A program made the position numbers and the translations under genes. 64,000 bases of DNA from Gammaproteobacteria bacterium (lineage in GTDB: Bacteria; Pseudomonadota; Gammaproteobacteria; JAABTG01). Shown in pieces: positions 38,541 to 45,643 of this stretch (within the stretch, counting starts at the first letter, position 1; each line of letters opens with the position of its first letter). The stretch lies in contig JAXHLS010000002.1 of assembly GCA_034522055.1 (NCBI GenBank), forward strand, positions 1,736,001 to 1,800,000. The letters run 5' to 3'. The notes below the pieces were generated by a model. That model was not told the origin of the DNA. It searched no databases and was given only the letters and a program-made list of their open reading frames with translations.

Positions 38541-38975
38541 ATGGCAGGGAGAGCGGCAGTGGCACTGGCCCAGGAAGACATAGACTACATCAAGCACCAC
38601 GTGGTGGACTGGCTCACGGAGTGGGGTTTCAGTCGCGTTGGAAGCGGCTTCGACCCGGAGTTACGGGAACGGGTGGTGCGGGTGGAGGAGGAACTCCGGC
38701 ACCAGCGGGAGCTGATGCAGCAGGGGTTTGCGCTGATGGAAAAGCGCTTTGAGCAGGTCGACAAGCGCTTCGAGCAGGTCGACAAACGTTTCGAGCAAGT
38801 GGAAAAGCGCTTCGAGCAGGTCGACAAGCGCTTCGAGGAGATGATCGGACGTTTCCAGCAGGTCGATACCCGTTTCGACCAACTCACCCGCCGCATGGAT
38901 CGCTTCATGGTGTGGTCCTTCGCCACCACCCTGGCCGTGGGCGGCCTGGTGGTGGGGATCCTCAAGGCCGGCTGA
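38541..38975 (+). CDS. coiled-coil membrane-anchored protein with heptad repeats
   Basis: This 144-residue protein contains at least six consecutive heptads of the type KRFEQVD (about residues 69-115) forming a long coiled coil, and ends with one membrane helix (FATTLAVGGLVVGILKAG). The heptads are encoded by near-identical 21-base units, suggesting expansion by slippage. The layout is like DUF1640/Bdr-type proteins. It lies next to the Uma2 gene, a pairing seen in other genomes. Confidence 0.72.
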   Translation: MAGRAAVALAQEDIDYIKHHVVDWLTEWGFSRVGSGFDPELRERVVRVEEELRHQRELMQQGFALMEKRFEQVDKRFEQVDKRFEQVEKRFEQVDKRFEEMIGRFQQVDTRFDQLTRRMDRFMVWSFATTLAVGGLVVGILKAG

Positions 38976-38999
38976 CCCCACGCTGCCGGAAAGCCTGCC

Positions 39000-39494
39000 A
39001 TGCCCGTCCCACCTTCCGAGCGTGAATGCCAACCCTGCACCGGCTGTTGTGACGGCTGGGTGCGCATGGAGGTCTATGGCCACGAGGTGGCGCCGGGCAA
39101 GCCGTGCCGCTTCAGCACCGGCGCGGGGTGTGCCATCTACGAAGACCGTCCCGAGGACCCGTGCAAGAACTTCATCTGCGGCTGGCGCATGGCGGGCAGT
39201 CCCTATCCCGAATGGATGCGCCCCGACCGCGCCAAGGTGCTGATCATCCCCGGGGTGCGGGAATGGCACGGGCGGCCCGTGGACCTGGCCGTGCCGGTGG
39301 GTCGGCGCATTCCCGGCCGCGCCCTGGATTGGCTGAAACGCTACGCCACAGAGCAGGCCCGCCCCCTCATCTACACCGAGCAGGTGCTGACCCCGGAGGG
39401 TTACGCGGTCGAACAGCAAGCCATCGGTTACGGCCCGCCGGAATTCCAGGAGGAGATCCGGCGCCTGGCGGCGGCGGGGGTGAAGCTCTGGTAG
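39000..39494 (+). CDS. YkgJ-like cysteine cluster protein
   Basis: The 164-residue protein has clustered cysteines CQPCTGCCDGW, CRFSTGAGCAIYEDRPEDPC and CGW in the first 60 residues, the zinc/iron-chelating pattern of the YkgJ family (UPF0153-like). The rest is predicted globular with no other motif. It starts at ATG 39000, 24 bp after the coiled-coil gene, so the two may be cotranscribed. Function unknown. Confidence 0.8.
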   Translation: MPVPPSERECQPCTGCCDGWVRMEVYGHEVAPGKPCRFSTGAGCAIYEDRPEDPCKNFICGWRMAGSPYPEWMRPDRAKVLIIPGVREWHGRPVDLAVPVGRRIPGRALDWLKRYATEQARPLIYTEQVLTPEGYAVEQQAIGYGPPEFQEEIRRLAAAGVKLW

Positions 39495-39585
39495 GGCTTC
39501 TATTGGCAAGCGTTTTGGCCTAATCTTTACCCGTCGTCGGAGACGACAGCTAAACGGAACTTTCAACCAAAGGAGATCGTGAATC

Positions 39586-39849
39586 ATGAAGATTCTAAGG
39601 AGTGCCATTCTTTCCCTCGCCTTAGTCCTGCCTTCCATGGTCCTTGCCCTCGGTCCGGTGAACATCAACACCGCCAGCGCCGAGGTCATCGCCGAGGCCA
39701 TCAAGGGGGTGGGCATGCAGAAGGCCAGCGCCATCGTCGCCTACCGCGATGCCCATGGTCCGTTCAAGTCAGTGGACGAACTGGCGGCGGTCAAGGGCAT
39801 CGGGGCCAAGACCCTGGAGCAGAACCGCGCCAAGCTGACCACCGAATAG
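39586..39849 (+). CDS. ComEA-like secreted helix-hairpin-helix protein
   Basis: The 87-residue protein has a signal peptide (MKILRSAILSLALVLPSMVLA) and a ComEA domain: VNINTASAEVIAEAIKGVG and VDELAAVKGIGAKTLEQN are the two HhH motifs binding DNA non-specifically. ComEA proteins take up DNA in the periplasm during transformation. AAAGGAG precedes the ATG. RAYT element 5 begins 6 bp after its stop. With comF at 4.7 kb it hints at competence, but such short forms are common elsewhere too. Confidence 0.88.
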   Translation: MKILRSAILSLALVLPSMVLALGPVNINTASAEVIAEAIKGVGMQKASAIVAYRDAHGPFKSVDELAAVKGIGAKTLEQNRAKLTTE

Positions 39850-39854
39850 GCGGC

Positions 39855-40620
39855 ATTACGGTGACAGTGCACTTAATACTGCTGCCCATCACCGCCGCCT
39901 CGCCTATCGCGGCTTCGGCCCCCGCTTGCCGGGCTTCAGTGTTCGCCCGACCTGCTCCTCGACCCGCCGCAGAAAGGCATCGTTTCCAATGGGGCGGCCG
40001 ATTGTTTCCGACCGGCGCAGGGCGTCGAACCGGGCGTCTTCCTCGCCGGCAGCGATGAGCTGCTTCGCGGCCACCAGGTACGGCGTCAGCGCCTCGACGT
40101 CCGTCACGCCGTCCCCCTTGCCGGGACGAAGGTAGGCGTGGATGGATGACCAAGGCCAGTCCTGCACTTTTTCCACCAGCCGTGCCCGCAGGGGGTTCAG
40201 CACCACATAGGCCATGGCGGCGACCAGATGCGCCTCGTCCATTGCCACACAGCCGAACCGGCCCTGCCAGAAATGATCGGTGCGCCGTTCGCGGGCATGA
40301 ACATGCCCGGCATACTGCCGGTGAACCCGCGACAGCACTGCCCGCAGCCCGTCCTTGTCCGACGGCGTCAGGATCAGATGAACGTGGTTCGGCATCAGGC
40401 ACCATCCCCAAATACCGCCCCCGTGTTGTCGGCCATGATCGACCAGGAGGTCCCGATAGAGGCGATAGTCCGCGTCGCCAAAAAACGTCCGCGCCCGCCC
40501 GTTGCCGCGCTGGGTCACGTGATGCGGAACATGCGAAAGGACGACGCGGGCGAGGCGAGCCATGGAACGAAACTAACCGGAGGTGTCGAGGGAGTCAATT
40601 GAATGCACTGTCACCGTAAT
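39855..40620 (-). mobile_element. RAYT element 5, full length
   Basis: Bounded by ATTACGGTGACAGTGCACTT and the inverse end at 40597-40620. It sits immediately downstream of the ComEA-like gene without damaging it. Confidence 0.9.
39904..40563 (-). CDS. REP-associated tyrosine transposase (copy 5)
   Basis: A complete 219-residue copy with PNHVHLIL, HRQYAGHVHAR and LKPGKRGPKPR. One change lies near the active region (RRTDHFWQG for RRTGHFWQG). The gene starts at ATG 40563 in MARLARVVLSHV. It is as intact as copies 2, 4 and 6 and could be a source of transposase for the REP units. Confidence 0.9.
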   Translation of the reverse strand: MARLARVVLSHVPHHVTQRGNGRARTFFGDADYRLYRDLLVDHGRQHGGGIWGWCLMPNHVHLILTPSDKDGLRAVLSRVHRQYAGHVHARERRTDHFWQGRFGCVAMDEAHLVAAMAYVVLNPLRARLVEKVQDWPWSSIHAYLRPGKGDGVTDVEALTPYLVAAKQLIAAGEEDARFDALRRSETIGRPIGNDAFLRRVEEQVGRTLKPGKRGPKPR

Positions 40621-40657
40621 TCCGTAATTCTGGTTGTGACGGCTCTAAAACCATTTT

Positions 40658-40806
40658 AACCGCGAAAGACGCGAAAGAATAAATGGAGAGGGCTCCCCCT
40701 TTTCAACCCGGCGCATCTCCAGCCCGAGCGCTCCGGCGGTGGCCCTTAACTTTCGCGCCTTTCGCGTTTTTCGTAGTTATCTATGTCTTTCGTGACTTTC
40801 GTGGTT
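40658..40806. repeat. CGCGAAA-arm palindromic unit
   Basis: AACCGCGAAAGACGCGAAAG (40658) and the inverse arm TTTCGCGCCTTTCGCGTTTT (40751) with TCGTAGTT enclose about 70 bases; a further arm CTTTCGTGACTTTCGTGGTT follows at 40787. No gene is seen in 40621-40847. Confidence 0.75.
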
Positions 40807-40906
40807 AATGAATCTGTAGGTCGGTTGCTCCTGGCAACCGACAGCCCGCTATCGCGCAAAGCCGGTATTGGCGCGGGTTTTTCGTTGGGCACAGGCGTAG
40901 ATACCA

Positions 40907-41359
40907 CTATTCTTCTTTATTCCGAAGCAACTCTGCCTTGTTCTCTTTCAACCAACCAACAACGGCATTCCGCAACGTCTCGGCATACGACACACATTCC
41001 TCCATCGCGCTGGCTGGCACGGTATCACCGGAGTAATCCGCGACATTACGCTGCTTGCGTAAGGCATCCAGTACAATCACCAGCTGTTTGTCCACGCCCA
41101 CCGTCTGGCTGAGGGTCTGGATCATGGTCATGTGATGACCGGGCCTGCTCGTCAGAGTCCTGAAACCATTGGCTTGCAGGGCCGCGTTGGCGAGCTGCAT
41201 GATGGCCTTGTAAGCCGCATCGAAACGATTCTCGGTGCTGATCTCCTTCACGTGCGCATCGGCAATGTTCCGCTCCGCCGCCGACAACAGCCGCGCGATT
41301 ATTGCCGCGTCCGGCGTGACCTTTTCCAGGCTGATCCCGACAAGATTATCCAGGCTCAT
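40907..41359 (-). CDS. HEPN-domain toxin candidate (copy 2)
   Basis: Predicted protein of 150 residues identical to copy 1 at 34506, including LRKQRNVADY. The nucleotide differences seen between the copies (such as A/G at the LANAAL codons) are silent. Having two identical toxins should demand enough antitoxin from both modules. Overlaps its MNT partner by 14 bp. Confidence 0.82.
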   Translation of the reverse strand: MSLDNLVGISLEKVTPDAAIIARLLSAAERNIADAHVKEISTENRFDAAYKAIMQLANAALQANGFRTLTSRPGHHMTMIQTLSQTVGVDKQLVIVLDALRKQRNVADYSGDTVPASAMEECVSYAETLRNAVVGWLKENKAELLRNKEE

Positions 41360-41948
41360 CGTCGTTCCCGATCACATCGAGGCGCGGCTTTGCCATCAGT
41401 TCGGTGACAAAGGCATCCTGCGCGGTCTTCATTCGAGTCCATTCCTCCTTGCGGTAAATCTTCGGATTTATTTCCCGGCCGAGGGTTTCCTGAACCGGAT
41501 AGAGCGCCTTCACCACATCCGCGAATCCCGCTTCACCAATAATCAGCAAGTCGATGTCGCTGCTCGCGCTCTCCTTGCCACTGGCCACGGAACCAAAAAT
41601 GAAGGCCCGATCAATAAGTTCCGCCAGCGGTGTTAGCGCACGCCGGATGACCTCGGTTGCGCCAACGGTTTTTTTGACAATACCAATCAATTCGCCGTAG
41701 ATCGGGCACCGTGGGTTCGCCTGGTAGTGGTGCTGGTTTCCAATCCGGGTCATACGCAGAATACCCGCCGCCCGCATGCGGTCGAGTTCGCGCTTTATGG
41801 TCGCCACTCCCATGCCGGTCAGGCGCAGGATCTCCTTGGTATAAAAAGTCCGGTCCGGCTGCCCGTACAGCAAACCCAGAACCTTTTTCTGGGTCTCGGT
41901 AAACAGGGCATTACTGAGAGCCCCATAGAGCCCAATCCAATCGTTCAT
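41346..41948 (-). CDS. winged-helix plus MNT nucleotidyltransferase antitoxin candidate (copy 2)
   Basis: Same 200-residue protein as at 34945, with the winged HTH and the nucleotidyltransferase motif FGSVASGKESASSDIDLLI. The operator-like palindromes (41942-41981) are also conserved. Upstream on its strand stands the strong 42008-42051 terminator, which would shield this copy from read-through; copy 1 lacks it. Confidence 0.82.
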   Translation of the reverse strand: MNDWIGLYGALSNALFTETQKKVLGLLYGQPDRTFYTKEILRLTGMGVATIKRELDRMRAAGILRMTRIGNQHHYQANPRCPIYGELIGIVKKTVGATEVIRRALTPLAELIDRAFIFGSVASGKESASSDIDLLIIGEAGFADVVKALYPVQETLGREINPKIYRKEEWTRMKTAQDAFVTELMAKPRLDVIGNDDEPG

Positions 41949-42007
41949 AATAGATGAACGATAGTTCATTAATTATGAACGATCAACCCGGCTGTTGGCG
42001 GCTGCTT

Positions 42008-42051
42008 AAACCCGCGCATTATGTATTGCGTGACATAATGCGCGGGTTTTT
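42008..42051. terminator. strong bidirectional terminator at the duplication edge
   Basis: AAACCCGCGCATTATG (42008-42023) pairs perfectly with CATAATGCGCGGGTTT (42034-42049) around a 10-base loop, with T-runs on both strands. A 16-bp perfect stem of this kind is a very stable terminator. Confidence 0.85.
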
Positions 42052-42097
42052 ACAGCCACCTACATCAGCGCATGCCTTGGCGTGAAGCACATCGGAA

Positions 42098-42128
42098 AGC
42101 CGTGTACGGGAGAACCGTATGCACGGTT
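42098..42128 (+). ncRNA. group II intron domain V remnant
   Basis: AGCCGTG-TACGG-GAGAA-CCGTA-TG-CACGGTT folds as a 7-bp lower stem starting with the catalytic AGC, a 2-base bulge, a 5-bp upper stem and a GNRA-like loop, the domain V design. GATGAGGGAGGGCTGG follows as the start of domain VI. The rest of the intron is missing on the left; the likely 3' end (CTCTACTCTACC, about 44144) lies beyond the inserted ISNCY-like element. Confidence 0.75.
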
Positions 42129-42170
42129 TGATGAGGGAGGGCTGGCCCTGGTGGCTACGGCCCGGCTATT

Positions 42171-44080
42171 TAGTGCCTGCACGAAAACCCGTATTTCCCG
42201 GCAAATTCCCAGCGTGACACTCAGGTACTGATGGCCGGTGTTCCACCTTGGCGACTGTTTTGAGATGCGTGGCGTCATCCAATGCGAATGCTTCGCATTG
42301 ATGGTGATGTGCAGACGCTCCTCTCCTGTCCGCGTGGCGCGGTATCGGCTTCGGAGCGCTGCTCAGGCAGCCTTTCGGTAGGGGCCGCGCCTTCGCCGCT
42401 CCCGCTCTTGTTCTTGCTGACGCAGCAGCGCGCCAAGGCGGTGAATGTTGCGTGCGAGCACGGCCAGCGCCACATAGCGCTTGAAGCCCTCGATGCCGTG
42501 GTCCGGACACTTGTCCAGACCATGAACCTCCAGGGCATTGATGGCCGACTCCACCGCCGAATGGCGATGGCGCAGGCGCAGAAATTCCTCATCACTCTCG
42601 CGCACCTTGTCGGCCTGAGAGAGACGACCCTTCTTCGGCAGGACCACCCGCTCCAGACGCTCAGCCAAGGCCGCCTGGTTGGCTGGACTGTGGAAGCCCT
42701 TGTCCATGCTAACAGCGCGCAGTGGCGCAAATCGCTCCTTCGTCTCCTCAACCATCGGTACGGCCACCTGATCATCGGTGCACATCTGCATCACCTGGTG
42801 GTGCAGGATGAAACGGTCGCTGTCCTCCATCACGCACACCCGCAACCCCAACTCCACCGGCACCCCGGCCTTGCCCTTGCTGATCCACTCGGTGTGGGGC
42901 TCGAACAACGAGAAGACCTTCTCCTTGTGGGGGATGCGCTCGCCCTGGAGCACGCGGCGGCGGATCTGATCGATCTGCCGATTGGCGTGGGTCATGAATT
43001 CATCAAGCTCGCGCAGCAGCCCCTCGCTCAGCGCACAGGAGGCCGGCACTTTCTGGCGGATCTGCTCGGCACGGGTCAGGTGGTCCTCGGCCAGTTCCAG
43101 GTAGGTGCCGTGGGCCTCGGCGATATCCTGCAGTTTGGCTTGACGCTTGTCTTCGTCCTTGGAGGTGGAGTGTTTGAGCCGCTGGACGATTCGGTACTGG
43201 CGCTTAAACTGGCGCTGATGGTGGGCATGCTGACGCCAACCGGGCAGCGCGTGGAGTTCGGCCAGTTCGGTGCTCAAATCGATGACCTTACGGATGGCGT
43301 CGAGCAGCAAGTTGATGTCGGTGGGGAAATGCACATCGGTCTCCACCACGAACGAGTCACAGCGCCCGACGAGCCCTTCTTCTAGGTTTTTTTAGCGCCT
43401 TGTGCCCCGCACGCACCACCTCTTGATTGATCCGGTCCAGGAGCTCCGGGGTGAACAGGCGCAGATTATCCCGTAGCGTCTGCATCGGGTAGAGATAGGT
43501 GTCGGTCCAGTCGCCGTGCCCGAGGAACTGGCGGATCGTGTTGTGCTCGTTGGCCAGTTCCCGGACCCTGTCGTAGTCGGCACTGAGCCCCAGGCGCAGT
43601 ACGCCAAGCACCAGGATCTTCCACTGCGACATCCCCGGCCGACCGGCGTTAGGGGCCACCAGGACATTTTCTGCCTCGCTATCACGTACCGGGCGCACCT
43701 CTTCAAGGATCGCGAAAACCCGCTCGCGCAACGCGGGCGTGGTGTAGATGTGCTGCAGTCCCCGCAGGAGCTGCGGGATGTCATCGCGCGATTTGGGATC
43801 GAGCCAAATCGCGCCGATGTCCTGCTCGCCGATCTGCATTTGCGGCTCGATCACCTTGCGCATACGAATTTCATCCTGGCGAAGATTGCGTCTCTCAAGG
43901 GCCTTGTGCGCCTGTACCGTCCGGCCCTCACCGGTTACGCCGCCATTATATCAATGCAGATCAATGCGTTACAGATTTATCTTGCAATCCAGCAAACGGA
44001 ACCGTCGCATTCTTCGCGTCGCGATTATTAGCTTATGCCGTTGATCAATAAACTCTTTTGAGTTTCTCGTGCAGGCACTA
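42171..44080 (-). mobile_element. ISNCY-like insertion sequence
   Basis: Terminal inverted repeats TAGTGCCTGCACGA (42171-42184) and TCGTGCAGGCACTA (44067-44080) are perfect over 14 bp. The flanks share ATTT, a possible 4-bp target duplication. It is about 1.9 kb and carries one transposase gene, frameshifted. It lies inside the group II intron 3' region. Bases 43864-44066 are its noncoding end. Confidence 0.85.
42363..43863 (-). pseudogene. ISNCY-type transposase, interrupted by a frameshift at an A7 tract
   Basis: The N-terminal part (43357-43863) begins MRKVIEPQMQIGEQDIG, typical of ISNCY/IS1202-like transposases, with RGLQHIYTTPALRERVF and VLGVLRLGLSADYDR. The C-terminal part (42363-43349) has the catalytic-domain segments VVETDVHFPTDINLLLDA, VSMDKGFHSPANQ and RHRHSAVESAINALEVHGL. 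The frames join if one A is removed from the run of seven at about 43387-43393 (giving ALKKNLEEGLVGRCDSF). It is either a mutation or a transcriptional-slippage site. Confidence 0.82.
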
Positions 44081-44223
44081 TTTAGGCACCGCCAAACGAA
44101 AGGGGCGGGAACCGCTAAGCCGGACCTACGGGCGTTAGGGCCTGCTCTCTACTCTACCCGGGACTCGGGGGTTTCGGTGGCACAGTGGGATTATAGTGAC
44201 CCGGGCGATTCGGTGAAGCTGCC

Positions 44224-44460
44224 ATGTTACCGGAGCATCACATCTGCGAGGGGGCGAGGCTGGCGCGGGAGCCGCGTTTCGACGGGGCGTTCTTCGTCGG
44301 CGTGCTGACCAACGGCATCTACTGCCCCCCATCTGCCGGGCTCGGCAGCCGGCGTCGTTTCAACGACGAGCTGGATAGGGTGTTCGGCCGCAGTCCGCGG
44401 GCGTTGCGGGGGGCGGGCCGCGGCGGCCGGTCGGCGCGGCAGTCGCGCGGACACCTGGCG
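44224..44460 (+). pseudogene. collapsed Ada/AlkA-type gene
   Basis: RLAREPRFDGAFFVGVLTNG followed by IYCPPSAG is the metal-binding N-terminus of Ada/Ada-AlkA proteins, with the first cysteine kept and the second lost. It is joined directly to RRFNDELDRVFGRSPRALR, the second helix of the AraC-type HTH found about 100 residues later in intact proteins. An internal deletion therefore fused the two. The frame runs on to 44652 without further homology. Confidence 0.65.
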
Positions 44461-44617
44461 GCCCTGGCGGGCCTACGCGGTGATGTACCCGTGGAAATGG
44501 TCCCAGCGGCGACCATCCTGAAACGAATCGAAGTCCTACGACAGGATCCGCGCGGTGAAGGGGGCGTAAAATGGGCCTGCGCTCAAGCCCGAATTCCGGA
44601 TAACAGGAGGATTGAAG

Positions 44618-44929
44618 ATGCAGCTGAAACTCGACGAGGACAGGTTCGATGAATTGCAGGCCATCTTCATCGGCGAGGTCATCGACAAGGTCAGGATCAA
44701 GCTCGCGGAAGCCGGCCTGAAAGGCCTCGAACTGGAAGAAATCACCGCCAGCATTGCCTTCAGCATCGCGAGCACCATCGATGACACCTCGCAGATCGAG
44801 GCCAACGGCGTCGAAGTCCATCCGTACATCACTTTTCGCGACGAGGACGACAACCTTATCCACAGTGGCGAGAACTCCTGCACCTACGACTTCGTCCGTG
44901 GTGCATTGCAGGAACGCTTCGATGTCTAG
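44618..44929 (+). CDS. hypothetical protein (103 aa)
   Basis: AGGAGG at 44605-44610 strongly supports ATG 44618. The product is acidic and mixed alpha/beta: MQLKLDEDRFDELQAIFIGE, then helices with LEEITASIAFSIASTID and a strand pair VHPYITFRDEDDNLIHSGEN. I do not recognise the family. It lies between the broken Ada gene and a toxin-antitoxin module and may belong to the accessory DNA. Confidence 0.68.
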   Translation: MQLKLDEDRFDELQAIFIGEVIDKVRIKLAEAGLKGLELEEITASIAFSIASTIDDTSQIEANGVEVHPYITFRDEDDNLIHSGENSCTYDFVRGALQERFDV

Positions 44930-45025
44930 GTTTCACCTGGCCGACGGGGTCGGGTTGCCGGAGGGATAATGGGCGTACTCCCATAAGGCACAGAAACATC
45001 TCACACCGGCCCGGGCTTGATTGTT

Positions 45026-45048
45026 ATACGGCATTGCCGTATTTTTTT
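45026..45048 (+). promoter_or_regulatory. palindrome plus T-run just before the RelE/HigB-type toxin gene
   Basis: ATACGGC-ATT-GCCGTAT is a perfect palindrome followed by T7, ending 3 bases before the toxin ATG. It could be the antitoxin operator, a terminator of the preceding gene, or an attenuator for the module. Confidence 0.55.
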
Positions 45049-45051
45049 ACG

Positions 45052-45363
45052 ATGCTCTTCATCGAAACCTCGACATTCACCAAGCTGTTGCAGAGTTACC
45101 TCACAGACGACGAGTACCGCGGGCTTCAAACATATCTTTTGCAGAAGCCGGATGCGGGGGATCTCATCAAAGGCTCAGGTGGTGTTCGCAAAGTCCGATG
45201 GGCAACAGCGGGTTCAGGAAAGAGCGGTGGTATCAGAGTGATTTACTATTGGAAGAAATCTGACCACGAAATATGGATGCTCACGCTGTACAGTAAATCG
45301 GAGCGCGCCAGTATTCCTGGGCACACGCTCAAGCAGATAGCGGAGGCAATCAAAAATGGGTGA
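45052..45363 (+). CDS. RelE/HigB-type toxin
   Basis: The 103-residue protein MLFIETSTFTKLLQSYLTDD has the HigB2/RelE pattern: LQTYLLQKPDAGDLIKGSGG, KVRWATAGSGKSGGIRVIYY and a C-terminal LLTLYSKSE-type strand (MLTLYSKSERASIPG). Such toxins cleave mRNA on the ribosome. ATG 45052 fits the family; an upstream ATG at 45034 lies in the palindrome. It overlaps the antitoxin gene by 8 bp. A second copy of this region at 54.5 kb has lost the toxin gene. Confidence 0.87.
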   Translation: MLFIETSTFTKLLQSYLTDDEYRGLQTYLLQKPDAGDLIKGSGGVRKVRWATAGSGKSGGIRVIYYWKKSDHEIWMLTLYSKSERASIPGHTLKQIAEAIKNG

Positions 45364-45643
45364 CAGAAACCTTGGGACAGAGATTCTTGACGGTATCAAT
45401 GAAATCAAGCAGTTCAAGAAGGCTAAGGTGGCACTGCGGACTCATGAGCTTTCAGAGCCCTCGCCGCCCAAGGTGATCAGGCTGAAGCTGAACATGTCGC
45501 AATCAGCCTTTGCCGGTCTTATGGGAGTAAGCGTGCGAACCCTTCAGGACTGGGAGCAGGGTCGGCGGGCGCCGCAAGGCCCGGCGGTTGCGCTGTTGCG
45601 TATTGCTGAGCAGTATCCGGAAGTCTTCAATCAGCTTCACTGA
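45356..45643 (+). CDS. XRE-family (HigA-type) antitoxin
   Basis: The 95-residue protein carries an HTH_3 domain in residues 42-85: RLKLNMSQSAFAGLMGVSVRTLQDWEQGRRAPQGPA is the usual helix-turn-helix with the conserved Q in LQDWEQG. It would neutralise the upstream toxin and repress the operon. The toxin-first order is that of higBA. Sequence from 45380 onward is duplicated at 54522, where this gene is broken. Confidence 0.88.
   Translation: MGDRNLGTEILDGINEIKQFKKAKVALRTHELSEPSPPKVIRLKLNMSQSAFAGLMGVSVRTLQDWEQGRRAPQGPAVALLRIAEQYPEVFNQLH

Larger units (their letters stand above)
40848..42018. repeat. 1,171-bp direct duplication, copy 2 (MNT-HEPN module)
   Basis: Second copy of 34447-35617. Here the sequence continues past the boundary into the complete 42008-42051 hairpin, so copy 2 probably shows the older right-hand context. 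Confidence 0.95.

Noticed and set aside
38745-38850. Regular DNA repeats as a possible CRISPR array
   Set aside because: The repeats are adjacent 21-base coding heptads without spacers. No CRISPR array was seen anywhere in the window.
44081-44150. A GCGTTAGGG core that could be an attC right end
   Set aside because: No complementary left half is found and the bases fit better as the end of the group II intron remnant.
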